A program made the translations under genes and the position numbers. A model generated the notes under the pieces. It was not told the DNA's origin. It did not search any database and saw only the letters and a list, made by a program, of their open reading frames with translations. Shown piece after piece: positions 1 to 10,379 of a DNA stretch of 64,000 nt (positions within the stretch are counted from its first letter, which is position 1; the number at the start of each line of letters is the position of its first letter). The DNA comes from Chalara sp. BL73 (lineage: Eukaryota > Ascomycota > Leotiomycetes > Helotiales). The DNA lies in the NCBI GenBank assembly GCA_918026815.1, contig CAKJVC010000075.1:62001-126000 (forward strand), in the 5' to 3' direction.

Positions 1-1840
1 TTACGCAAAGTTTAATATTTACAATTTTTTAAATATCGCTAAAACTTTTAATAAAGTCGATTTTGACTCTTTTTTTGGGTAACAAATCTTAAAACCGGGG
101 TTATATACAGGTTTTTCGGTTGTAAAATAAATAACTTTACAATAATAGTATTCGATATTTATTTTGCTATTTTGTTTTAGTGTAAAACCTAGCTTAGTGT
201 CAAGCGCCAGGATGTCACATGCTAAGGGGCACTGAGGGGAGCTCGGTAAAGGCACTAAGGCTTGGCATGTATAGGTAGGTAGGGAGTCGCTAGGGGTTCG
301 GAGGGTATAAGTAGAGGACTCGGGACATAGTAGAGATTAGTCTTCGTATCAATTGCAGTTGACTTGTGCCACCCTACTCGAGCACCTTACACCTAGCGTA
401 CTGTAAATTAAATATGCGACACTGTAAACTATCCGTTCTGTCACGAACACGCGCTGTGGATCTACAGATACAGAGGGCAACGGTGGTATCATACGAGAAT
501 CTAAAGCTAAGGAAGGAAAAGGAGCTCGGGGAGAGCAGGCTGTATATACACGAGGGAGCGCTAGCGGCTCGGCTACGGCAAATCCATTGCTCGACCAGGG
601 TCGGGACGTGACACGTTATAATTATTACGGCCTTGGGTTCTGGAGGGGTTTTTTTTTAAACTTTTATCGAATTTTGCCTTCTTTTTATTAGAGTTTAGCA
701 TAAAGTTTTGCTGTAATTCACAAGTAAATTGTACACAAAAAGTAAATTCGAAACTAAAAAACTGTATAAAATCGAAGCTATATTGCGGTTTTTGCACTTT
801 TATCGTAGTACGTTTATGGCGTAAATATATCAAGTTGTTGAAACTTGAGAGGAATTCTATGACTACTAAGCAAAGTCAGCTGATTCCTTGATTCCTATTA
901 GCCGTAGCTCCTTATACGAACCCTTGTACGATCCCTTGTACACACCCTAGTTCTGACCCTGGGAAGTACTGATTATTAGGGGGGGTAGCAGAAACGAGCA
1001 CTCGCTGGACGTGCGAGCTTGCCCGTGACAGAAAAAGAATGCAAAACGGAAGGGAAAAAAAGACGAAAACGGGCAAAACACTGAAGCAGATGTTCCTTGA
1101 ATATGGCGACACTTACCCTATCTCATCGCTTGAATGGAGGTAGGGTCGTCAAGTTAGCTTTTGCACATGTGTTGCGAAAAGGGTTCTTCTCCGGCAGCTT
1201 GTGGCGGATTTACTTTCTCTGTCTGCGAAGGGGCCCATTTCAATTGCTCTTGTGGAAAAAGATATATAGGAACATTTAGTAGCAATAGAGATTGTAGAAA
1301 AGTTTCGAAATCCGAGACTTGCTGACTGGTACCCAAAGGAATCCAACATGCCAGAAAGCCTCCTCCCACTTTCAGTCTCCAAAACGGATCCTAAAACACC
1401 AGAAATACATTAATCAATATTCCGTAGCATACCGCACCACAGTCTTCTAACGAAATTTCAGGAAAAGTTCAAAATGGCAATTTAAGTTGCCGGTGCCCAT
1501 CAAATATTTACAACCGGAGATTCTTTTTCTCAACACCACAGATACAAATAATATATCATCACTACAATATCGCAACTAGCATAGGTATCGCCTTGAACTG
1601 TTGCTATTCTATTCTTTTTTACTTAAAGCCAAGAACCAGCTAATTTTATGCCTGCTACCAACTGGCCGCTTCAGATTCCTCATTTTACACACCCTAGTGC
1701 CGATTTTCCACTATACAATGTCCCATGTCCCAACTCCCAGATGAACACACCCGTCTCGAACCAGTCGTAGATAACATCAGCAAGCATAAAGACCCCCAAC
1801 CCGCTTTTCTTCCGCGCCGCGATCTAAACGCTCAAGGGGT
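1..1840. other. AT-rich, possibly repeat-derived DNA without a gene
   Basis: No open frame here resembles a known protein. The first 830 bases are AT-rich. A stretch near 300-500 looks like a retrotransposon leader: a TATA-like sequence at 306-312 and, near 487, TGGTATCATACGAG, which recalls the TGGTATCAGAGC primer-binding site of copia elements. Read on the minus strand, about 613 gives TGTCACGTCCCGACCC, a start seen in some fungal LTRs. No pair of LTRs or target duplication could be found, so this is only a suggestion of repeat origin. Bases 1100-1840 show nothing recognisable and are presumably the 3' flank of the PAN-like gene. Confidence 0.3.
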
Positions 1841-2791
1841 CTAATTAAATAAACGACAAACACCGCTCACGAATGTATATGCGATACAAGCGTTATTGCC
1901 CCGGCACGCAGCAAGGCACGCAGCTAGATCGTTGACTCCAGGTGTAGCAATAGGAGCTGGAGAGCCAGCTGGGGCGGCGTTCATTGGGTTGGCGTGGGTG
2001 CCTTGTTGGGCATTTCCGTTGGCGTTTGCATTTCCACTGTTGTTTGGGGTAGCCGCGTTTCCACCCTGGTTTTGGTTTCCAGAGTTGGTGTTGCTGGGCT
2101 GAGCGCCGGTTTGCGATCCAGCAGCAGGAGCTGTGTTTTGCTGACGGCGGGTCTTTCTGCCACCGGCTGCGGAGAAGATCTTGCAGACCCCGGAGACGAA
2201 GGTGTAGTTCACACATTCCGGATTGCCCCTGCAGCTGGCGAGGCATGCATCGACGGAACTGACTTGAGGTGTAGCGATTGGTGTAGGATTTCCAGCAGGC
2301 TGTGCGTTCTTGGGGGCGGCGTGCGTTCCGACATTGTTGTTAGTTCCAGCCTGCGGGTTTGCAGGCACTTGTCTAATTGACTTGTTGGGGCCAGATCCAG
2401 CATTAGCTTTTGATTCAGGAGTCGCAGGTGTCGCAATGGCCAGGCCACCAGGATTGGCGGTGGTGGGCACCACGTTGGGGATGGATGCGCAGCCGATGTC
2501 ATAGGCGACAAGGTTGGTTTGAGGAGGAAGGGAAGAGGCGGGCACGGAGAAGAGCTCGCACTTATCGGCCCCGTCAACAAGGCCGAAAAGGAATGATTGG
2601 CAGTCAGTGGTTGCAGTGCACTTTGCTGCACAAGCAGAAGCTGTAGTAATACCGCTGGGTTGGAAAAGCGGTGTCTGAGCTGTAGTTCCGGTTGGGGCAG
2701 CGCCGCAGACTTGGCGGGAGACGAGGGGAGCAGCGAATGTACCGCGAAGAACACTGAGAGTGCTGATAATGACAGTAGTTGAGATATACAT
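1841..2791 (-). CDS. Secreted PAN/apple-like cysteine-rich protein
   Basis: This is a single-exon gene of 316 residues with an N-terminal hydrophobic segment typical of a secretion signal (MYISTTVIISTLSVLRGTFA), so the product is probably extracellular or wall-associated. Three cysteine-rich modules follow, at about residues 28-100, 180-210 and 285-316. Each has spaced cysteines (CxxxC then C) and ends in a phrase like YTFVSGVCKIF or FLFG..KCELF, as in PAN/apple carbohydrate- or protein-binding folds. The modules are joined by low-complexity linkers rich in Asn, Gly, Gln, Ala and Pro, and the last two are each preceded by a copy of PxPIATPxV, so they are internal duplicates. A basic KTRRQQ follows the second module and could be a processing site. 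No catalytic motif is visible. The ligand is unknown. Confidence 0.75.
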   Translation of the reverse strand: MYISTTVIISTLSVLRGTFAAPLVSRQVCGAAPTGTTAQTPLFQPSGITTASACAAKCTATTDCQSFLFGLVDGADKCELFSVPASSLPPQTNLVAYDIGCASIPNVVPTTANPGGLAIATPATPESKANAGSGPNKSIRQVPANPQAGTNNNVGTHAAPKNAQPAGNPTPIATPQVSSVDACLASCRGNPECVNYTFVSGVCKIFSAAGGRKTRRQQNTAPAAGSQTGAQPSNTNSGNQNQGGNAATPNNSGNANANGNAQQGTHANPMNAAPAGSPAPIATPGVNDLAACLAACRGNNACIAYTFVSGVCRLFN

Positions 2792-3829
2792 TTTGAAAAG
2801 ATTGACAATAAATCGGCTCTGCTGGGAGAAGATAATGAATTTAAGTCTGTCGAGACTGAAAACGATTGTAGATGTTAAGAAATGGAAGTATTTGAAAGTA
2901 GACGGTGAAGGAAAGCGTAGATCAGAAGATACTGGTGAGGGTAAAAATTTCCATGAAAGTTATTTCATGAATACTTATACTTGCTTCTCCCCTAAGGGGT
3001 GATGGACCGAGAAGGCATGATGGTGAAGCTATTCATCTATTTTCACGATAGTGGAGATGTTAGATTTTCAGAAAACGTATACCCATCGACATAGATCTCC
3101 GTCTTACGTCTACATATTCAACCCAGCCACGACACTTCCTATATGCCCAAATATACCATCATGGAGACGTTTGCACTAAGAACCAATCGTCCTATGTTTT
3201 CCAACAAATTTACAGTATTTACCCCTGCCAGATGTGACGCACAGACGCTCCGTAGTGGCTATTTCGGGTATGTAAGGGGTACTATTCTATGCTTCTCGTG
3301 CAAAAAAAGCCTACGTGGGCCTCGAGAACCACACACATAGATCAAACTAGATCAAACAGCCAAGGCTAAGGAGGCAACAAAACGCTTGTCCTCACTTCTC
3401 AAAAGGAGGTCATAGCTGCATCCCAAACTTGCGGAGAAAAAAAGTGGTGCATAACGCCGCCCCGCCCCATGTAGTAATGCTTGTTTTAGTCTTGTTCCGC
3501 AACGTTTGATACTAGACAAGTGTGGGGAATCAATTTTATGCATTAGCCGAACGTTTGTTTCGACGTTTCGTGCTTTACAATGTCCACTCACAAAGGCTAC
3601 AGCACTTTGGACTTAGTTTTGAGTGGAGAAGGTGTCTTGTTCGATGATTAATAAATAGATTTGGGTTTGTTTCATAGCTTCGTCAGCTCTTCCAGAAGAT
3701 ACTCTTTCGTTACAAATGCATCAATCCTTTTTTTTTTTTTTTGACTATCTTACTCCATATATCGTATCTCTCACGGATTGTTAGCCGTATATAGTTGAAC
3801 GGCAACGAGAAAGACCGCTCTTGTACGTA
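2792..3829. other. Intergenic region
   Basis: This is the upstream region of the PAN-like gene, which reads to the left. It holds a poly-T tract near 3729-3741. The small open frames have no recognisable protein features, and I see no repeat structure. Confidence 0.5.
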
Positions 3830-4693
3830 TCACGAGGATTGTACAGAATTCTCTCTACGTCTTTTCTCACGATTGTGTCTTCTATCGTCACGTGTTCCAA
3901 TATTCCTACGCTCTTTCGTCTCTTTTTCCAGCCTCACAAGTCCTAGCGGGTCTTGAGTTGATTCCGAGGTGTGCGTCCTAATGCTTTCACAAGCCGCAAA
4001 GCATCTCAATAGCTTTTCCATGCACAAACAATACACTATCAGGATTCCGCGTTTTGCCGTTGTGGTTTCGACGAGATGCCGCAGCTCTAACAAGTGCTTC
4101 CCCCCCGAGAAACCAGAAGATACAACATCTATCGATGGAAGCACTTGTCCTCCTTGAAGCAACTGCCCTAGAGGCCTGAAACCAGCAAGCTAAGTAATGA
4201 TTGCACAATCGACCGCATTCCTCGGAGAAGGTTTAACCACTCCACGACACTGTGCTCGTCGGCGAGTAGGAAACATCCTAGTTTCACTGGTTTAGTCCAT
4301 GCGAAATGCACATCAATACGGAGAAAATGTGAAACGGAGAAAATGTGAAGTAGAGAGCAGTTCTGCTCGGTGATATTTGGGAGGATTGGGGACGCCGTGC
4401 GTAAAGCTATCTTGAACTCGGAAGCTGGATAGGATAAGTAAAAAATTTTCTTGCCGTGCTGGTGCTTGAAGCGAGCGACATGAAGGGCTGACAAGGCAAG
4501 TATACCCCGCATCACAGTTGTGCGAGAAGGCGAGTTGGGGGACATTCGCTCGCCGGAGAGACCTCGCCGTCGGGTTGTCCGACAAAGTGGAAGACGTGGA
4601 GATTGTGAAATTGTGCAGGAATTCAAGATACGTCATGTTGAGACTTGATGGCCGCTGGCCGAAGGAGTTAGCCGTAAATTCAGCGTCGGGCAT
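3830..4693 (-). pseudogene. Relic of fungal transcription factor (Zn2Cys6 type, UPC2-like middle region)
   Basis: Three consecutive minus-strand frames together resemble the middle homology region of fungal Zn2Cys6 regulators of the UPC2/sterol-uptake-control type. From the upstream side they read MTYLEFLHNFT...STLSDNP (frame ending 4313), then ILALSALHVARF...YLSYPASEFK...LRTASPILPNI..NCSLLHIFSV...CFLLADEHSVVEWLNLLRGMRSIV (frame 4168-4626), then a third frame from about 4160 downwards. The frame changes twice, near 4520 and 4165, and no intron with usable splice sites explains this. No CX2CX6C zinc cluster was found upstream of 4693, so the DNA-binding domain appears lost. Its place beside the triterpenoid genes suggests that it was the cluster regulator. 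The family call rests on remembered conserved phrases and is moderate. Confidence 0.5.
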
Positions 4694-5854
4694 GCAACTA
4701 CTTTCGGAGACTGTACGGGCACGATAGCCGCTGACAGGTTTTTCTGGGCCTGAAAAATACAGCTGCAGATAGTGGTTGGATGCGATCGCATTGTACTGTA
4801 TGTTCGCACCTTAGACTACAAAATGATACATCATTAGCCAAGAGCCAAGCTACATTGTTTCCTCAGAGGTAAATTCACCTTAATCCTTCGCCGTTTGCAG
4901 TGACCACAACCTGTTCTTGATTTCTTGTGAGGCCATTTGGCAGTTGACATAACTTTTGTCGTTCAGTACAAACCATACCACCACAAGACAAGTTAGAGTA
5001 AGTAGATTAATGATCCTAATTTTGCGAAGCGGCTCGGTCACCATGAGCTGGGGGTGTGAGGGATGACCCAGATAAAGTTGCCATCACACAGATAAAAGTC
5101 GCAGAACAAGGCGCGCCGCTATTCCCCTCTTGGCTCCCCTCCCGCCCCCGGTAATCCAAAACAACATAATTGCACGATTTTCAAGCGTGAATGGCTGCGA
5201 ATTCAACACCCTCTTGAGCAGAACAAGTTCGAATATCGAATAGAGCGAGTAGTCAGCATTAATGTAGCATATTTTGTTCTCGAACGGAGGAATCTACGAA
5301 TGTGCTATGTCTCACTTTCTATTTTATATGCCTATACCTGCAAAAAACTCAGCATTACACACATATTCTACGATGTTTCTAGCCTCAGATTTTCCTGTAG
5401 GTCTTCGATTCCTTTGTCCGCATGTTTGAATTGGTAATATTAGGTGTGCCTAACTTTAATATAATGTTGGCACTTCTATTAAAAATTAATATGAAAAAAT
5501 TAGGCGTCAAACTTAAAACACGCTAGTTTATTAGTTTTTTAAACCATAGAATCCGGGTTTTTTTAAGAAATAATTTTTTTTAAAAAAATTGATTCTAACT
5601 CCATTAGATTGTAGGTTAGGGCAACAGAATTAGCAAAATGACAGCTAGAATTGACAGACAGTATAATCGTCTTACGGGACAGGATACTTGTTAAATCGAA
5701 AGGTGTAGGACTGTGATTCCACGATGCCCTTGGGCCATGCTCTCTGAAAGAAATATCAATATCTATTCAGTAAGCAGTGTAGATTAAAAAGACAATATCT
5801 GAAAATGCCAAGAAATTCTAAATGACTATGTTCACCGGCTCGAAATAAGCTCTT
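4694..5854. other. Intergenic region with AT-rich core
   Basis: This stretch lies between the regulator relic and the 3' end of the cyclase relic. Bases 5440-5620 are strongly AT-rich, with poly-A and poly-T runs facing each other near 5560-5590. No coding potential or clear element boundary is seen. Confidence 0.45.
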
Positions 5855-8088
5855 CTAAGGGACTACAATCCTAGTACTTCTGCTGAATAGATCGTCATCG
5901 CCGTAAATGGTAACATACTTGCCTAAAGCACCGAGTGTAAAATGAAACTTGTAGTTTGGGTATCTCATACCCCCCGGACTAGCAAACACACCCTCCAAAG
6001 CTGTTTGCCTCCAATCTCCTGTCTTCTGTTGGTGTTTAACCAGCCAAGCAACTCCTCTCTTTAACGCATCTCTGTTTGCGCAACGTGCGGCAATAAGGGC
6101 AGTCACAGCGTAGGCCGTGCAAGTAACCTGGCTTCCGTTGGGGTCAGGTCATACACGTAGCGTTTGTGTTTAATACTCTCCAGGTCTTCTCCCCAACCAC
6201 TGTCTGAATTTTGATATTTCAGCAAAAACTCGCATGCCCTTTGGCAGGTCTCGTTGTTCGAATCTGTTAGTCCAACACTCTCTAGTCCTTGCAGAGCGAA
6301 CATAGTCGCATACGTAAAGCAGACTCCCCATGATGCAACCCAGCCACCTTCTGGATATTGCGACTGAACCAGGCATTTTACACAGCCAAAAATACACTTC
6401 TGGATCGTCAATGGCCGGTAGTCAGGAAAGGACTTGGAGAAGATTTTGAGGCACATGAGGACGGAACTTGTACACTCTGGATAGAGATTATCCGTCATGA
6501 GGTTCTCGTACAGCTCTGTAATGTTTAGTAGTTCAAGAGCCTTGGGAGCTCGGACCGGCTCGAATGCTGAATATCCACCACCTTTATTCTCCATAGAGAG
6601 CATCAAGTCAATAGCATCTTTGAATCTGTCGTCTGATATTAGATATGGAACGACGCCTGATTCCTGGGGCTGAAGCACGCAACGGGAAGCCTCAGCTGTT
6701 GTATCTGACACCGCATAGGCTTGGTCACAGGTGCTAAATGGCCAGGCGCCTTTCGTCGGTTGTCGATAAACATGAGAAACGCCAAGAGGATTCTCGCGGA
6801 TTTGTGAGGCGTCAATGAATTGTAGAGCCTTAAGCATGATTTCTCGATTTTCCGGCCTCTGTGCTAAACCTCCATCTATGGCCACCTGAACTGTAAAGAC
6901 AGTATCCCAAAGTGAAGTTCCGTTAGTTCCAAAAGCAGCCATACCTTCTCGGCACATCCACATCGGATCTATAATACGCTCACGCATGCCAGTTATCCAG
7001 TGGCTCTTAGGACCATGCGCATGAAAAAGAACCAGCATGTTTGATGCAAAACTCACTGGCGCAATGCAAAGGTAGTTGGTATTCTGTACCTCCGCCTCAA
7101 TTTGAAAGAGGGCTTCGTTGAGAGCCTTTTTGCGGATAAACGGGATCTTCCAATACTCATATATGCAAAGTGCTGTAGACAAGCCTTTTTGAAGCACTTT
7201 TGCAGGTGTAAGGCGATCGTGGTCACTGACGTTTGTTCTTTGAGCAAACCAGTTGATCTCTTCATATGGTACGTCGTAGAGCTCGCGGCGGAGTTGTTCA
7301 GTCAACGGTGTCGTTGGCATAGAAAACCTATGACCAAAGAGATAGCTCATGCTAACATAGACATTTCTAACGTGAGCCCGCCACCTTCCTGGATTAAGAG
7401 GAAGAAAGCTCGGAGTAAGTAAAGGCTCTGGAATGAGGGGCAGCATGCCATCCCACTCATACACCACGAGAACGCACAGCCAGAACTTGCCCCATGTTGG
7501 AAGAGCTTATGCACTACCCATACGGAGCAGAGCCTCTTGAGCTCGCAATAGTACTGGATGGTTTGGTGATATTCCAAGAATTCGAAGCATAACATAATTC
7601 ATAGCCGTGCCATATACGGTGGACGGACTGTTAATCCAAAGTCCCCAACCGCCTTCTAGGTTGCCGAAGTTGAGAACATAGCAAATCATTTCATGCTTCA
7701 TGTATTCTGGGAAGTCGATTCCCAGAATATAAGAGGCAATAACAATACCACTGGTAACAAAGAGCGGCCCATCATCGTTGCATCCCCAAAGGTCATCGTC
7801 CGTCTGCAGACGCTTGAAGAATTCCCACCCATTGTCTAGTGCTTCACTGGCTTTTGTGGGTCCATTCATCCTAGGAAGCGCAAAGTCGAGTCCCAGCCAA
7901 TATTTTTCAAGAAAGCTTTGGGGGCATTCCTTTAGATCTTGGTCGTTTGTTACATATTCCCACATATGTCGGCCTTCTTCAACATTGAGACGCCATCTTG
8001 AAAGATCTGTTCGATATTCGGAAGCGGCCTTGCTATCCTTGTGGTCGGATACTCCCAAGACAGTGTCGTTCAACTGCGGAGACTGCAT
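5855..8088 (-). pseudogene. Oxidosqualene cyclase, protostadienol-synthase-like, disrupted
   Basis: The reading frame covers about 744 codons with no intron, the normal length for a fungal oxidosqualene cyclase, which folds 2,3-oxidosqualene into a tetracyclic triterpene. Recognisable parts are the N-terminal KYWLGLDF region, GWGLWI, the catalytic-acid region AVSDTTAEA (6690-6720; the family has DCTAE), YPECTSS with the conserved Cys, SWGVCFTY and GWGEDLES. At 5963-5986 it reads F-ASPGGMR. In the helvolic-acid cyclase of Aspergillus fumigatus this segment is F-APPGGMR and in human lanosterol synthase NKSCAIS, so the relic is protostadienol-synthase-like. Two lesions break it: an in-frame TAA at 7507-7509, with clear homology (LPTWGKFWL) continuing in the same frame, and a one-base frameshift near 6135-6150. 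No splice sites can remove either. It is divergent from the acyltransferase relic. Confidence 0.9.
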
Positions 8089-8917
8089 TATGTAGAATAT
8101 CGAAGGCGATGGCTGTTGAATAGAGATAATATCAGAACTCTCTACCCAGGCCGCATAGTTACGCAGTTATTTATAGCATCAAGCTAAGGGCTAAATGAAA
8201 CTGATTTATGCATTTTGGTCTTGTATAATAAGTGAAATCGCTTTTACAATGTCTTCAGGGCCTGGAACTAAGCTGGGGTGGATATGGGGAACTCACACAT
8301 CCTACAGGTCCCTCCCAGACCGCCCGACAACGCTGATCTTACCTGAGCCTCAGCGAGTATCCGTGGGTGTGTCCAACTTACGTTTGGATCCGTCCTAAGA
8401 TTCACACCCCACATATAGAATGCACACGCTTCTTCTGAAAAGTTTGACATCTGCTATCGCCTGCTAGGAGAGCCTTGTATTTCCAACGTTGCATTTGGCC
8501 GGCTTAATCAAAAGGTAAGCAGAGATTCTGCCAGCAGAGTTGTCCCACCTTGATTCAGGTCAGCCCCGCTGTGGCTGAAGATCGCCATGCCAAAGGGCCA
8601 GGGCGGATGTGATGCCAAAGTTTGGACATTGCATCGAGGTGCGCCGGATGGTTTTATCATGTTCAGATTCTTACGGCAAATTTTGTAGCTGCAGGCCGTC
8701 ATGCATGCGAAACTGGACGTAAGCATGATTTTGATGTCTTGGAAGTGATCGGTGTAGGAACGACACATGCTTGAAAATCCTGGGAGCGTGTGCGTAACGT
8801 TTAGCAAGTAACGTTGCCAATTGCCTCTAGTCAAGGTTATATGCCTGTCATAGTCTAACAAGATCGAAATAGGTCAATTGAAACAGAGAACCCAACTGCC
8901 AGCACAAAGACAGAGAC
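8089..8917. other. Divergent intergenic region (cyclase / acyltransferase 1)
   Basis: This presumably held the shared promoters of the cyclase (leftward) and acyltransferase 1 (rightward). No regulator sites were recognised and the small open frames inside have no family features. Confidence 0.45.
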
Positions 8918-10334
8918 ATGGAAGATTATCTTTGCTCTATTGAGAGCGCCACATACGAGTTATCACCACTTGATATAATTGCTAGTCACCTATATCTTAC
9001 CAATGTATTCTTTTTCGAAAATACAACCAAGGAAATCGATTTTATGTCGGAAGGTGTACTGAAACTTGGTCTTTACGATGCATTATAGCAGTTCCCGATC
9101 CTTCTAGGCACTCTACACCATAGGTGGCTAAACACGATGCAGATTGTCGTTGACAAAAACCACCTCAGCGTACCAAGCTAGGAATAGACGGACTCAGACA
9201 CAAGTTTCGACACCCTGAAGCGACACAACTTTCACCGAGACTACTGGCCACAAGGAATCAATATCGTTGAACCTCAAATCCAGCATAAATCGGGAGATAG
9301 AGCGAAGCTTATATGTGTTCATGTAGTCCGCTTCGCAGGCAACAGCGGAGTCGCCATTGTAGCTCGCATTGCCCATGCTGCTGTTGATGCAAAAGGCTTC
9401 ATGGCGTTCATCAACCACTGGGCAATATGCTGCCAATCGCAGTGCCAATTACAATCTAGATGTCCGGACGAACCTTTGAGTAATGCTTCACAGCCTCTTA
9501 TTGACAGAGATGTCATGTACCAACAACTCCCCCCCCTCCCCCGATGTACGCTCGCGCTCATTGCATTGGCTATTATGGCCCGTTTCTTTTATTTTGATAG
9601 CCATAATCGGATTGCTGGGATTCATCTTAAAGCGAAGACTCACTGCTGGCAAGACGAGCAGTCATTTATTCCAGATTTCCTGTACCAAGCTCGACCGCAT
9701 CAAGGCTCTCGCTGCATCAAGGTCATCCGGACAAAGTATTTGGTATAACGATATTTTAATTGCTTTGTTAACCGTAGCCTATGCCCAATGCACTACTGAG
9801 ATGTCTCGTAAAACAGTCCTCTCTCGACGGCCGACAAAAGTAAGTTCTATCGTGCCTTGCGATTTCCGACATCGGCTAGGCGTCCCCGAGAACTATACTG
9901 GAAACTGTGCAGTTGGATTATTTGTCACGGCTCCAATTGAGCTGCTTCTACAACCCACATCGGAGGAGACTCTGGCTGAAGTTGCATTGCTTTCCCGCAT
10001 GACAACCTCCAGCGCTAACCGTAGCACAATCTACCAATTTGTGCGGACGGCGATGCGATCTATCCGGCTATTGGGAGACAAAGTTCGCATTTTGTATTCC
10101 CTCATGATTTGCCAAGCGTTTTCAAATCAAAGCCGGCTGTCCTTTTATGAGTCTGACTTTGGGTATGGTAAACCGGTATTTGTGGTGCCGGTGGCATATC
10201 CCAGAACATTGGCTGTCATTGTGCCGCCTCCGCCACCAAGTCAAGATTTGTTTGTATACTTGTGTTTGGAAGCAGAGCAAATGGCACATTTACTAAGGAA
10301 CGAGTTCATATCACGGGCAGAGGTAGTTTACTAA
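8918..10334 (+). pseudogene. HxxxD acyltransferase 1 (HelD-like), disrupted
   Basis: The frame from ATG 8918 matches the transferase family (PF02458, BAHD-like) that acetylates hydroxyls in helvolic-acid-type triterpenoids. The N-terminus reads ELSPLDII..HLYLTNVFFFEN. The catalytic HxxxD is H-A-A-V-D, around 9378-9392, within RIAHAAVDAKGFMAFINHW. The C-terminal frame has a hydrophobic segment (LLWPVSFILIAIIGLLGFIL), NDILIALLTVAYAQ and the structural DFGYGKP motif. About 472 codons are covered. Three in-frame TAG codons lie at 9086, 9179 and 9185, and a frameshift lies in or near the C-tract at 9529-9542 (C8-T-C5), where the frame changes from the HxxxD half to the DFGYG half. It cannot make a full enzyme. 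The TAG codons would fit C-to-T change of CAG, though the ancestral codons are not known. Confidence 0.88.
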
Positions 10335-10379
10335 GTTCCACTATCATGTACGCTTAAATATTATAATTAGTTTGTGGCC

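Noticed and set aside
300..613. Complete LTR retrotransposon at the left edge
   Set aside because: Only a primer-binding-like word and LTR-like ends were seen. No matching LTR pair, target duplication or coding domain supports it.
6103..8088. Reading the cyclase as two or three separate genes or as exons of an intact gene
   Set aside because: The pieces on both sides of the TAA at 7507 are in the same frame with continuous cyclase similarity, and the downstream shift has no GT-AG pair of workable length. One disrupted gene explains everything.
8508..8861. Open frame on the minus strand between cyclase and acyltransferase 1 as a gene
   Set aside because: Composition is irregular, there is no family feature, and it lies in a presumed promoter region.
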